Part shown: positions 32,975 to 41,886 of the stretch, piece by piece
How positions within the stretch are numbered: position 1 is the first letter of the stretch
How the letters are laid out: every line of letters starts with the position of its first letter
Assembly (NCBI GenBank): GCA_026706445.1
Contig: JAPOYT010000043.1
Span: 1-47,563, forward strand
Origin: Chloroflexota bacterium
Lineage (GTDB): Bacteria; Chloroflexota; Anaerolineae; Aggregatilineales; Phototrophicaceae
DNA length: 47,563 nt
Reading direction: 5' to 3'
Notes under the pieces: model-generated
Databases searched by the model: none
What the model was told of the DNA's origin: nothing
What the model saw: only the letters and a program-made list of their open reading frames with translations
Made by a program: the position numbers and the translations under genes

Positions 32975-33781
32975 ATGAGCCAGTGGTCGAACAACAATCC
33001 AGCGCAGAATACGGTTGAGCTTTGGCTCAGCTATTGGAACCTGTTGATCTCGCTGACCAGCCGCGATATTCGCGCTCGATACCGGCGCACTTTTCTTGGT
33101 CCGCTTTGGGCGATCATACCGGCGATTCTGTCGACCGTGATACTGAGTTTTCTTAGCGGTCTGGTCGGCGCGAGCAGTGAAGGCATGCCGCGGCTGGCCT
33201 TTGTCATGGCGGCCACCGTGCCCTGGACCTTCTTCCAGAGTTCGGTTGTTCGCATTCCCCACGGCGTACTGGCAAATGGGACGATACTGCGGAAGATGCC
33301 GGTGCCGCGCCAGGTTTTCCCATTCGTCGTCATACTGACGACCGCGTTTGATTTCCTGATGTCCAGCATTGTGCTCGCTGTTGTCTTGCAGCTCTTTCGA
33401 ATTCCGATCACGGCGGCGTGGTTGTGGCTGCCGGTGCTGGTCTTGATGACCGGCGCGATGGGCTGGGCGGTTGGCATCGGCATTTCCGCCTTTACGATTT
33501 ACCGGCGCGATGTATTGCATGGCATCCAATACATCATGCAAGTCTGGCTGTTTCTGACGCCGGTCATGTATTCGTCGCATGAATTGCTGGCTCAGTTTCC
33601 GCTGCTTCACACGCTGAATCCGGCAGTGGCGATCATGGATGGCTTTCGCATGGTGCTGGTCTTTGGTCAAGCGCCCAATGTGGGGGGCTTGCTGATCAGC
33701 CTGCTATTTATCTGCCTCGGCTTGCTGATCGCCTTCCCGCTTTATCAGTTTATGTCGCGCTATTTCGCCGATGTATTGTAG
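32975..33781 (+). CDS. ABC-2 type polysaccharide export permease (Wzm/TagG-like)
   Basis: Membrane protein of 268 residues with about six helices. The N-terminal SLTSRDIRARYRRTFLGPLWAIIPA is the signature of O-antigen or teichoic-acid export permeases; VFLTPVMYSS and LHTLNPAVAIMDGFR are typical late motifs. With the following ATPase it would export a lipid-linked glycan across the cytoplasmic membrane. The stop is 30 bases before the ATPase start. Confidence 0.92.
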   Translation: MSQWSNNNPAQNTVELWLSYWNLLISLTSRDIRARYRRTFLGPLWAIIPAILSTVILSFLSGLVGASSEGMPRLAFVMAATVPWTFFQSSVVRIPHGVLANGTILRKMPVPRQVFPFVVILTTAFDFLMSSIVLAVVLQLFRIPITAAWLWLPVLVLMTGAMGWAVGIGISAFTIYRRDVLHGIQYIMQVWLFLTPVMYSSHELLAQFPLLHTLNPAVAIMDGFRMVLVFGQAPNVGGLLISLLFICLGLLIAFPLYQFMSRYFADVL

Positions 33782-33811
33782 TCCACGCAACCGACGGAGG
33801 CGGATTCGCTG

Positions 33812-35086
33812 ATGGTTGGCGACTTGGCGATACAGGCGCAGGATGTATGGAAGCGCTATGGTTTGCCATTGCGTCCTTGGCTGCGGCGTCAAATCGATCG
33901 CGCGCGCGGAGAATACCTGGCTGACCGCGAGGCTTACGGACCCTGGGCCTTGCGCGATGTCTCCTTCGAGGTTGGCCACGGCGAATCGCTGGGCATAGTC
34001 GGCAAGAATGGCGCGGGAAAGAGCACCTTGCTCAAGCTGATCGCGGGCGTAAGCCCGGCGACATACGGATCGGTGCAAGTTAGCGGGCGGCTTTTCCCCA
34101 TGATTGAGCTGGCGGCCGGGATTCACCGGGACTTGACGGGTCGCGAAAACATCAAATTGCTGGGCGCGATTATGGGCTTCAGCGGCCAGCAGATGGAGGC
34201 GAAAACAGAAGAAATCGAAGACTTCGCTGAATTGGGCGATTGGCTGGATAAACCGGTCTGGCAGTATTCCAGCGGTATGCAGGCTCGGCTTGGGTTCAGC
34301 GTCGCGGTGAATGTCGATGCCGATATCCTCTTGATCGACGAGGTGCTGTCGGTCGGCGATATCAATTTTCAGAAGAAATGTCTGAATCGAATGGACGAGC
34401 TGTCCAACAGCGGCGTTACGGTCATCTTTGTTACGCATAATCCGTATTCGATTGAGCGGATCTGCGATCGGGCGATCTACTTGCAGGACGGCCGCATCAC
34501 GGCAGCGGGCTCGCCTGGCGATATCCTCAATGCCTATTTTCAGGGCGCGATGGACCGTTCGACCGTGATCGCGCCGAAGGACAAGATCGCTGCCGACTTG
34601 CGGGAAGGCACGGGCGCCTTTCGCATCACAGAAATCAGCATGCATGAGGTGGACAGCGGGAAGGAAATCACCAGCTTCTTGACCGGTGATTCAGCAATCT
34701 TTCGTATTTCGCTCGAGGTCAAAGAATCGGTTCACAATTACCGCTTTTCGCTGCGCATCGTTGATCCAGCCAGTACTGTGATCAGTGTTGTCGATCTGCC
34801 CATATCTTCGCGCGATTCGCTCGTCCTGGAGCGCGACAGCCGATTGGAATGCCGCATTGACAATATCAACCTGCTGCCAGGCCAGTATTGGATTGATTTG
34901 GTCGCGAGGGAAATCGCCGGTCCGGTGATTGATTCAGTGTCCTACGCCTACACCTTCGATGTATATGGCGGCCGAGAAGTGATCGAACAGATGGAGCATC
35001 GCGGCATCGTTTACCTGCCCGCGCGTTGGAGTCTGGTCGAGGAGAGCGTGATGGCGGGGGAAGGCAAGGGAAAACTTACCCTATAG
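33812..35086 (+). CDS. ABC-type polysaccharide export ATPase (Wzt/TagH-like) with C-terminal extension
   Basis: Protein of 424 residues. The ATPase domain (1-250) has Walker A GKNGAGKST (64-72), signature-region QYSSGMQARLGFS and Walker B ILLIDEVLSVGD, all typical of Wzt/TagH. Residues about 265-395 are a beta-rich C-terminal domain (SFLTGDSAIFRISLEVK, RFSLRIVDPAS) like the Wzt carbohydrate-binding domain that recognises a modified glycan end. The gene therefore probably exports a specific capped polysaccharide. No glycosyltransferases lie in this window. Confidence 0.93.
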   Translation: MVGDLAIQAQDVWKRYGLPLRPWLRRQIDRARGEYLADREAYGPWALRDVSFEVGHGESLGIVGKNGAGKSTLLKLIAGVSPATYGSVQVSGRLFPMIELAAGIHRDLTGRENIKLLGAIMGFSGQQMEAKTEEIEDFAELGDWLDKPVWQYSSGMQARLGFSVAVNVDADILLIDEVLSVGDINFQKKCLNRMDELSNSGVTVIFVTHNPYSIERICDRAIYLQDGRITAAGSPGDILNAYFQGAMDRSTVIAPKDKIAADLREGTGAFRITEISMHEVDSGKEITSFLTGDSAIFRISLEVKESVHNYRFSLRIVDPASTVISVVDLPISSRDSLVLERDSRLECRIDNINLLPGQYWIDLVAREIAGPVIDSVSYAYTFDVYGGREVIEQMEHRGIVYLPARWSLVEESVMAGEGKGKLTL

Positions 35087-35149
35087 AATAACCGATATAT
35101 GGAAGTAAGTTGGCTGCTTCATTGTGAAGTTCCTGTTTGCGTTGTGGGA

Positions 35150-35170
35150 GGGCGACTCACAGAGTCGCCC
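35150..35170. repeat. family A palindromic repeat
   Basis: Arms GGGCGACTC and GAGTCGCCC around ACA, followed by CCTAC, just after the exporter ATPase gene. It may act as its 3' hairpin. Confidence 0.8.
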
Positions 35171-35233
35171 CTACAAGGCTTGCCCGCTACTGTGTCAATT
35201 CAAATCAGCGGAAATTGAAACAGGATTCTGCGG

Positions 35234-35254
35234 GGGCGAGCCACCGGCTCGCCC
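35234..35254. repeat. family A palindromic repeat
   Basis: Arms GGGCGAGCC and GGCTCGCCC around ACC, with GTACAC following as in the 3949 copy. Confidence 0.8.
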
Positions 35255-35327
35255 GTACACACGCCATATTTGGGACAAGGTCTACGGGCATCTGACAGCG
35301 TAAGCGGTAGTTTGGCCGCCACGCCTA

Positions 35328-35351
35328 GGCCGTGCAAACACTGACCGCCGG
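35328..35351 (-). repeat. degenerate repeat unit D
   Basis: Reads CCGGCGGTCAGTGTTTGCAC on the minus strand. It matches the other unit D copies over GGTCAGTGT and then diverges. It is next to a GGGGGCG stretch that may be the remains of a family A host repeat. Confidence 0.5.
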
Positions 35352-35388
35352 ACGCCCCCGCAACGTCGATTGAGTTCCAACAATCCAT

Positions 35389-35430
35389 CCCTCTGTGCCC
35401 TCTGTGTTTCCTCGATTCCTCTGTGGTGAA
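35389..35430. repeat. family B repeat
   Basis: CCCTCTGTGCCCTCTGTGTTTCC then CTCTGTGGTGAA at the end, given here in pieces. This is the intact reference for the interrupted copy at 37985. Confidence 0.75.
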
Positions 35431-37145
35431 GCCTTTGTACGCCTTTGTACTGCGCAGCGTCGGAAGCGAGCCAACAAGTAGCGGACAAGCCTTACAGCGC
35501 GTTACTGCTAATCATCAAACAATTCCGCCTGCGTCGCCCTGCCCCGCGCGCTCGCCGCCAAGCGCGTGATCTCCGACCAGGAGCTGACCAGCGCGTTGTA
35601 ATCCAGCGCGTCTTCCGCCCAGCCTTTGCGGTCGCAGATATGATAGAGCCGGTAAGCCAAGTCGCGCGCCGACTCGGCGATATCGCCCGGCAACCGATTG
35701 TAGAGCGCGGCCGCGCCGGTTTCGCCGTGGTGATTCAAGCGCTCGATCAGATGATGCGTGCCTTCCCAGACGGTCGGGCGTTTGTCCTGCTCCGGGTTGT
35801 AGCCGCCGGGGTCGTATTCCTTCCAATGGATCAGCCGCACTACCCCGCCGGCCGCCTTGACCACACCGGCCAGCGCCACGCTCTCGACGCTGGCGCCTTT
35901 CGCCCGCGCCAAGACATCGGCGCGTCCAAAGTCGCCTTCCTTGAAACCGCAGTCCTCAAACCAACCGACGGCGAAGCGCGTCTCGGGCTCGAGGTGAACG
36001 TCTTGTTCCTCAAGCGCCTCGTCCAGCACCGCGTTGATGAGACCGAGCGCCGTCCGCACGGTGAGGGGCCTGCCATCGGCTTCGAGGACGCGGCTGTAAC
36101 GCGAATAGATGGCCATGCCCGGACCAATCGTCGCTTGCGCCATATCGACCGGGGCGATGCTGCCCGTTTTCATCTCGGCAATGGCGGCCGGCAGCTCGGC
36201 GCGCAGGGCGTCGAGGAAGCGGCGGCGGGAGGTGGCGGGGGCGTCTTCCGGGCGCGGGCGGCAGACGAGTACGATGGATGATGCGAGGGCGTTTGCGCCC
36301 ATAGCGTTCATGCGCGATTTGCCTTCGGTCCTCATTGGCCAGGTACCCATTATGCTGAAACCGGCTTCGATTAGACTCGACAGCATGGTTTCCCAACCGG
36401 TGCTAGCGACTTGTCTGCCCAGCCCCTGTCCACCTGCCCCCATAAAACCCGCATCCTGCTGCTTGAAAGCGTAGTAAACAGTCAGGGGAAGATCACCCCG
36501 AACAAAGCGACGTACATTCGTGAATGTTTCTAGCATGCCATCTTCAAAGAAATCTTTGGCTTCGTCTTTGTCGCCGTGCCGATGAGACGAGGCGATGAGC
36601 TCAGCCGCTTTTGGAACAAGCATGGTGCTGAAGATGTCGGGATAAATGTCTCTCAAGTTGCGGCGCATCCAAACATAGAGGAAGTCTGAGAGGTCCGCGT
36701 AGCCGATGTTGTCGTATTAAGGCGGGTCGGTGGAAAGCGTTAGGCGGCTAGGCGGCGAGCATTGAGAAAGCGTGGATTTTTTTGGGGGGCGTAGAGAATC
36801 GATAGTTTATTGATGCTTTCGCGTCTGTTTGGATGACTGTTCCTTCGACCATCGTAGACCTACCGGGATCGGCGAGTTTCAATAGAATTCTCCACTGCCA
36901 ATCAATTGCTCCAATAAACTTCCCTGTTGAATCTGAAAATGGATTGCCTTCTGCATAATCCCATGTCATTGCAATTGCTTGTCTTGTAAAAGTGTGTCCC
37001 ATAGTTTGTCGATTTACGTGCCAACCAGTGATAGTCGACCAATAGTCCGCTCCCTTATCCACAGCAAAAGCTAAATACACGCTGACCGCCTCGCCATAAG
37101 CCCGCGCGCCTCGCCCGCCCTCGCGCAGGGGTCGGTCGTCATGCG

Positions 37146-37242
37146 CCCCCACCCCAAACCCCTCCCCCATAAAGAGGGAGGGGCTTTCGTCGCCATCAGC
37201 GAGCTCGCCAGTACTTGGCTCCCCTTCCCTCCTTGTGGTGAA
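37146..37242. repeat. family C repeat inside the methylase pseudogene
   Basis: CCCCCACCCCAAACCCC to GAGGGAGGGG (37146-37183), then a variable spacer and CTCCCCTTCCCTCC. On the coding strand it is read as SPSLFMGEGFGVG, in frame, between DALAVFTTR and ARAYGEAVSVYLAF, where the family is continuous. Confidence 0.8.
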
Positions 37243-37938
37243 TACCGCCAGCGCATCCCGCGTCGCCAGCTCGCGCGCTTCGTGGACGAGGTCGCTGAAT
37301 GTCGTCAGCGCGGTCAGTTGGCGTGGCGTGAAGAGTTTGTGGTATTCGTCCATGCCGTATAGTTGCACGCGGAATCCGAGCGCCTGTTCGGGCACATCAC
37401 CGACCGGCTCCCATTCCGGCTCCGCGCTTTCGGCGATTCGCGCCTGTTCTTCGGCGGGACTGTAGTAGCTGCGGCCGCGCTTGCCTTCCGTCACAATCGC
37501 CATCAACTGCGCGCCCATGCGACCGGCTTTGCCTTCCGCGCGAATGTAATCAAATGGGATCGGTTCACTTGAAATGATGCATCTTGCGCCTGTGCGCTTG
37601 ACCGTGCCATCTTCATCCCTCGGCGGCAAACCCTTCGTCACTTCAAAGCGCACAGTTGTCTCTTGGATGACCGGCTTCGCCCAGCACTCGCGCCCTTTCT
37701 TCTTGCTCAACACGAAGGAGCGCACCAGCGGCGCCGGCGCGTTGACCGCCGGGTTGGGGCTGATGACCGTCCGCGCCCAGAGCCAGGCGATGACGGTTTC
37801 GCCCTTATGCTTGGGATAGAGATGCCCAATCCGCTCGAAGGCGCGCTCGCGCATCCACTCGCCGTAATAACGCACATCAGCTGCTAGTCCGGCGGCGCCT
37901 TTCCATTTCGCCCCCAACGCGGGTTTGCGCGCGGCAGC

Positions 37939-38040
37939 GGGTGATCTCGCCCCTACAGAATCGTCGGTTGCGGAGTCGCCCCTGACCCTCTATGACCTCT
38001 GTGCCGGCGGGTCAGTGTCTACGCGACCCTCTGTGGTGAA
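37939..38040. repeat. composite of family A, B and D repeats splitting the methylase pseudogene
   Basis: A half family A repeat (CTCGCCCCTAC end near 37954), a second GTCGCCCCT half, then a family B repeat (37985-38040) with unit D inside it (38006-38028). Removing the 23 bp of unit D joins CTCTGTGCC to CTCTGTGGTG, matching the intact family B copy at 35389. The block falls between [13 protein letters not shown] and KWKGAAGLAADV of the methylase. Confidence 0.75.
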
Positions 38041-38592
38041 TAAGCCTTTCCGATCGCGCGGATTGACCGGCGGCCTATCGGCAAAGCGCGGCGGAATCTC
38101 GATCATCGCCTTGTTGATCATCACCGCCACCGGATTGAGGTCGCTGGCATGGGCTTCCAAGCCGAGCCGCTGCGCCTCCAGCGGAATGCTGCCGCCGCCG
38201 GCGAATGGATCCAGCAAGGGCGGGGGATTCCCGTTCGTGGCGATGCGGATCAACTCGCGCGCCTGCCCCATGATCTTCTCGTCCGTGGTCGCTTCCCAGG
38301 TGACCAGCCGCTCGATGAAATCGAAGAGGCGCATGCGCGGACTGTCGCCCTTGGCGCTACGTTGGGTCCATCGCCGGGCAATTGCTCACAGGCTTGCGCG
38401 AAGGCCGGCAGCGCGTTCGGGTCATCGGGGGTCGTCGACGAGCGAGGTAAATATGACAGCGCGGGCCGCGGCCAGCGGACGCCGCGCCCACCAAAGATGC
38501 AGTGTCGACGGGTGGCCGTGGCGGATGGATTTCTCGCGCGCGCTGGCGGCATTGATGGCGTCCAGCGGCAAGGCGACTTCGATCAGTTCCTG

Positions 38593-38946
38593 GCGCGCGC
38601 CTTCGTCAAGGAAGAAGCCGCTGGGAACGATTAAGGCGCCGCCCCTTACGATAGGGCGCGTCGCGCTGATCTGCCGCTCTTGCTTGATCTGCGCTTTGCG
38701 CTGCGCCAGGCGCTCTCGCAGATCATCGGCTCGCGCCTGCGCCCACCGACTGTTGAGCCGCGCGTCGAACACCCCCGCTTCTTCCTTCGCGCGCAGCTCA
38801 GCCGCCCGCCCGTCCCAATAGAAAATTTCCCGCCATTTGTACGTCGGGGGATGCGAGCGCGCCTCAATCTGATAACGGATTATCGTCCGCATGTTCCGGC
38901 GCGGAAGCGCGCTGTCGCCTTTACGCGCGGCGATGGGATAGCGGGG
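38593..38946 (-). pseudogene. helicase C-terminal remnant fused to the methylase pseudogene
   Basis: An open leftward frame upstream of the DUF1156 start encodes [55 protein letters not shown] and [13 protein letters not shown]. These match the pattern near the C-terminus of the large SNF2-like helicases encoded beside DUF1156 methylases. The frame runs straight into [10 protein letters not shown] of the methylase, so the helicase end (often a DUF3883 domain) and the original methylase start are gone, apparently by deletion. The N-terminal helicase motifs are also missing: the next gene, a desaturase, begins three bases away. Identification is from memory of the family pattern, hence moderate confidence. 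Confidence 0.6.
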
Positions 38947-38948
38947 CG

Positions 38949-39962
38949 CTAGGTTCTTTGAGGACTTGGCAATTCCGGCGCGAACTGGTAGTCCGGCTCG
39001 GTCCGCTGCCGCAGCAGGATCGGGATGATCTGCCGCCAGGTCCCAGTAATTCCCTGACAGGGCTCTGGCATGTCGTGCTTTACGATCCGATGCAATTCGG
39101 GCAGGTTGTAGAAGGGCACAGCGGCGTACATGTGGTGCTCAATGTGGTAGTTCATCTGCCAGTAGAGGAAAGCCAATATCGGATTGAGGGCGATGGTGCG
39201 CGTATTGATGCGGTAGTCGGGCGTGTTGTCGGTCAAGCCGATATGCTGCGCGACATTCAAAAGATATTGAAAACCGCCGGCGTAAAAGGACGCGAAGGTC
39301 ACCAGCACCGCCAGCATCCACCAACCAGTCAGCGCGGAGATCACGACGATTAGCCCGTGACCGATGATGAGGACGCGCGCCCAGTTGAAGAGCGCTCGCC
39401 TGCCCTTCTCGTTTTCGGGCGGGAAGAGCGCCTGCTCCCAATCATCATCAATGATGCCGAAACAAAGCCTGAGCGTGTGTCTCATGCGCAGGAAGAAGCC
39501 GCGCACATTGATGAAGGCGAAACCGAGATAAGACTTGAGCGTGAATTTTACCGGCAGCACCACTTCAGAATCGTCGGGCGGGTGCAATGTGTAGCGGTGA
39601 TGCGCCTGATGGCTGGCCCAGAACGAGATGTGACTGAACCAGCCGAGGAAACCGAAAATGCGGACAAAGAACTCATTTAGCCATTGGGTCTTGAATACGG
39701 TCTTGTGGCAGAATTCGTGGTGTCCATTAACGGTGAACTTTTGCAAAGATCCATACAAGTAAATCAGCGCGATGACGACCAGCCAATGCGCCCGGCCGAC
39801 GGCGTACCAGGCGAGCGCCCCCGTGATGATGAGCACCCCCAGGAAAGCCAATGTCTGCGCCATTCCCTTGGCGTCGCTGCGCTGGTTCAGGCGCGCCAAA
39901 TCCTCGGCCGGCACCGGTGAGCGATAAAATTTGATTCGCCGCTGCTGCTTGTCGTCGGTCAT
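38949..39962 (-). CDS. fatty acid desaturase-like membrane di-iron enzyme (second paralogue)
   Basis: Membrane protein of about 337 residues from the ATG at 39962, which has AGAGG 8 bases upstream. Histidine boxes are HEFCH, HQAHH and HIEHH, with helices [30 protein letters not shown] and [17 protein letters not shown]. It is paralogous to the protein at 7257-8429 but differs in the first two boxes and the central region, so substrates or bond positions probably differ. Its 3' end abuts the helicase remnant, so it marks the border of the decayed defence locus. Confidence 0.88.
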   Translation of the reverse strand: MTDDKQQRRIKFYRSPVPAEDLARLNQRSDAKGMAQTLAFLGVLIITGALAWYAVGRAHWLVVIALIYLYGSLQKFTVNGHHEFCHKTVFKTQWLNEFFVRIFGFLGWFSHISFWASHQAHHRYTLHPPDDSEVVLPVKFTLKSYLGFAFINVRGFFLRMRHTLRLCFGIIDDDWEQALFPPENEKGRRALFNWARVLIIGHGLIVVISALTGWWMLAVLVTFASFYAGGFQYLLNVAQHIGLTDNTPDYRINTRTIALNPILAFLYWQMNYHIEHHMYAAVPFYNLPELHRIVKHDMPEPCQGITGTWRQIIPILLRQRTEPDYQFAPELPSPQRT

Positions 39963-40114
39963 CTCTTGACCTCTCTTCATCCCCAGGCTATATCGACTAT
40001 ATCACCCGGTCATACCCGTGCTAATCACAATTATATATGGAAACAGCCGCAAATTCACAGCTTCGGCGCTGTCTCGGTTTGCACAGGCGCCTTCTCCCAC
40101 AAGGAAATCCGTAG

Positions 40115-40134
40115 GGGCGAGCCTTGGCTCGCCC
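40115..40134. repeat. family A palindromic repeat
   Basis: GTAG precedes arms GGGCGAGCC and GGCTCGCCC around TT; a perfect 9-bp stem. Confidence 0.8.
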
Positions 40135-40150
40135 GCCCGGCGGCTCTCTC

Positions 40151-40372
40151 TTAATTATCCACCGATTCATAACGCAGCCCCAACTCAGCGAGGCGCTGCT
40201 GGCTCGCTACCATCCCGCCCGGCCGATTGCGCGCCAGCCACAATAAAGGATATTCGTATTCGATTGCAGTCAGTTCATCGCGCATGCTCTGCCGCGTCAG
40301 CGATGGATCAGCCGTTTGCAGCAGCCCGCGGCGCGCGCCATGCTGCGATGCAAAATTAAGTCTTACTGGCAA
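40151..40372 (-). pseudogene. short C-terminal remnant, possibly of a glycoside hydrolase
   Basis: A 73-residue leftward frame with protein-like composition over LTAIEYEYPLLWLARNRPGG and VASQQRLAELGLRYES. The LWLARNRPGGL...S pattern recalls the extreme C-terminus of GH20-type hexosaminidases. No upstream part of such an enzyme exists here, so it would be a relic. The evidence is thin. Confidence 0.3.
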
Positions 40373-40506
40373 TTGGCGAGCGCAATCGTAACTGTACCGT
40401 TGCCCATCGCCAAGAATCGTGGCTTGGCCGCCTCGCCTACATATAGCGGATAGCGCTCTCGGGATTTACAATTCACCTTGCTTGGTAAAGGGAGGCGCTG
40501 GCGCCT

Positions 40507-41724
40507 ATGTTTCATCTGGTTTGCATGGACTGTGGACGAACCTGCGACGACATGACCGTGGCGAACTGCCCGCATGACGGCGGCGTCCTGGATCTGCGTT
40601 ACGAGTCCGCCGAAATCCCGCTTCAGCCGCAGTTGCCCGGCATCTGGCGCTACGCCGCTCGCCTGCCCTTGACCGACGCAAAACACATCGTCAGCTTGGG
40701 AGAAGGCGACACGCCCTTGCTGCCATCATCGCAACTGGGTCCCGGCATCAGCCTGTCGCGGCTCTATTTCAAGAACGAAGGCCTGAACCCGACCGGCTCC
40801 TACAAAGACCGCATTGCATCGGTCGGCATCAGCTACTTGCGACAACTGGGGCGGCGAGCCTGGGCGGCCACGTCATCGGGCAATGCCGGCGCCTCCCTGG
40901 CCGCCTATGGCGCGCGCGCCGCCGTCGACGGTTATCTCTTCACGCTGGAGAGGGCGCCCCGAGCCAAGATCGCGCAAATCCTGTCTTATGGTCCTCAAGT
41001 GATGTCGGTCAAGAGATTGGGTTACGACCCCGCCGCCGAAAAAGCGACCTGGGCCAACATCGCCGCCCTCTGCGACGCCAACGATTGGCTTATGCTGATC
41101 ACCGCGCGCAGCAACAGTCCGCATGCAATGGAAGGCGCCAAAACGATCGCTTATGAAGTTTGCCAGCAACTGCATGACGAAGCGCCCGATGTCGTATACG
41201 TGCCTGTCGGCGGCGGCGGCTTGTTGAGCGCGATTTGGAAGGGATTCAAAGAGTGGCGCAAGGCTGGACGTATCGCGCGTCTACCGCGTATGGTCGCCGT
41301 GCAGCCGCTGGGCTGCGACCCGATCACGCAAGCCTGGGAGGCTGACCGCCCCATCGAGCCATTGGACGATTGCCAGAGCGCCCTTTCCGGCATAATTCTG
41401 ACATCGCCGCCGGACGGCGACCTGGTCTTGCAAGATCTGCGCGAATCGGATGGCTGGGCGCTTTCGATCCCCGACGAAGCTGCTTACGAATCGCAATCGG
41501 AATTGGCCAGCCGAGAAGGGCTATTTGTTGAACCGGCCGCCGCCGTCGTCTGGGCTGCGATCAAAGCCGATCGACAGAGCGGGCGCCTGCGCGGCGATGA
41601 AAACATCGTCGGCATTTTGACCGGCATCGGCTTTAAGGACAGCGCCGCTTTACAAAGAATGACCGATGACAAGCCGCTGCCGACGATAGAAGCGAAGGAG
41701 ATTCTTGATATCAAGCCGCGCTGA
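40507..41724 (+). CDS. threonine synthase-like PLP-dependent enzyme
   Basis: Fold type II PLP enzyme of 405 residues. An N-terminal zinc-ribbon-like segment (CMDCGRTCDD, CPHDGG) is followed by the PLP Lys100 in NPTGSYKDR, SSGNAGASLAAYGA for the substrate carboxylate, and the phosphate-binding PVGGGGLLSAIWKGF. It converts O-phosphohomoserine to threonine, or acts as a threonine/serine deaminase-like relative; the ribbon is common in ThrC of this type. GGGAGG lies upstream, but an inverted repeat (AGGCG, CTGG, CGCCT; 40493-40506) fills the space up to the ATG and could mask the ribosome site. It leads the rightward cluster to the window end. Confidence 0.85.
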   Translation: MFHLVCMDCGRTCDDMTVANCPHDGGVLDLRYESAEIPLQPQLPGIWRYAARLPLTDAKHIVSLGEGDTPLLPSSQLGPGISLSRLYFKNEGLNPTGSYKDRIASVGISYLRQLGRRAWAATSSGNAGASLAAYGARAAVDGYLFTLERAPRAKIAQILSYGPQVMSVKRLGYDPAAEKATWANIAALCDANDWLMLITARSNSPHAMEGAKTIAYEVCQQLHDEAPDVVYVPVGGGGLLSAIWKGFKEWRKAGRIARLPRMVAVQPLGCDPITQAWEADRPIEPLDDCQSALSGIILTSPPDGDLVLQDLRESDGWALSIPDEAAYESQSELASREGLFVEPAAAVVWAAIKADRQSGRLRGDENIVGILTGIGFKDSAALQRMTDDKPLPTIEAKEILDIKPR

Positions 41725-41815
41725 TTCCATCAGCCAGATTGGCGTGAGGAGTAGTTCCAACAAAGAATTGAAAATGACTGCCGTAAGAAACAAAATGCCA
41801 AAATAATCGAAAGTT

Positions 41816-41886
41816 GTAGGGGCGAGCGTAGGTTAGTGTCGGAGGTCAGTGTCTACGCGACCTACGCTACCCGTGGCTCGCCCGCC
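41816..41886. repeat. family A repeat with nested inverted repeat and unit D
   Basis: Outer ends GTAGGGGCGAGC and GGCTCGCCC. Inside is a perfect inverted repeat AGCGTAGGT (41825-41833) and ACCTACGCT (41860-41868). In the centre is unit D, GGTCAGTGTCTACGCGACC (41844-41862). It is the most complex nesting of the repeat families in the window. Confidence 0.75.

Larger units (their letters stand above)
35087..35507. other. repeat-rich intergenic region
   Basis: No gene is visible in these 420 bases. They hold two family A palindromes, a degenerate unit D and a family B repeat, listed separately. Such clustering suggests a preferred landing zone for short repeats at the edge of the decayed defence locus. 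Confidence 0.7.
35508..38592 (-). pseudogene. DUF1156 DNA methylase of a phage-defence type, decayed
   Basis: Four reading-frame pieces together match one protein of about 1,000 residues: DUF1156 N-terminus ([40 protein letters not shown]), methylase motif I ([19 protein letters not shown]), a middle region (GLAADVRYYGEWM to GNPFSDSTGKF), and a C-terminal part starting DNIGYADLSDFLYVWM. The lesions are: compensating +1 and -1 frameshifts near 38412 and 38355; a block of repeats at 37939-38040 ending the frame; a family C repeat read in frame at 37146-37242; a stop plus frameshift near 36748; and a TAA at 36717-36719 replacing the first Tyr of the catalytic DPPYYDN motif. The function would have been adenine or cytosine methylation in an anti-phage system with helicase and DUF499 partners. 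It is now surely inactive. Confidence 0.85.
39963..40506. other. intergenic region with a family A repeat and a gene remnant
   Basis: About 540 bases between the leftward desaturase and the rightward threonine synthase-like gene. It holds the palindrome at 40115-40134 and a leftward coding remnant at 40151-40372. The rest shows nothing recognisable. Confidence 0.55.

Noticed and set aside
35087..35507. Integration (att) site or insertion sequence in the repeat-rich gap
   Set aside because: There is no integrase, transposase or tRNA, and the repeats are explained by the dispersed families found elsewhere.
38250..38552. Separate small gene in the shifted frame of the methylase region
   Set aside because: Only its middle part ([20 protein letters not shown]) is protein-like, and that is the frameshifted piece of the DUF1156 pseudogene.
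3949..41886. The many short palindromes as a CRISPR array
   Set aside because: Copies are kilobases apart, differ in stem sequence, and are not separated by uniform spacers. No cas gene is present.
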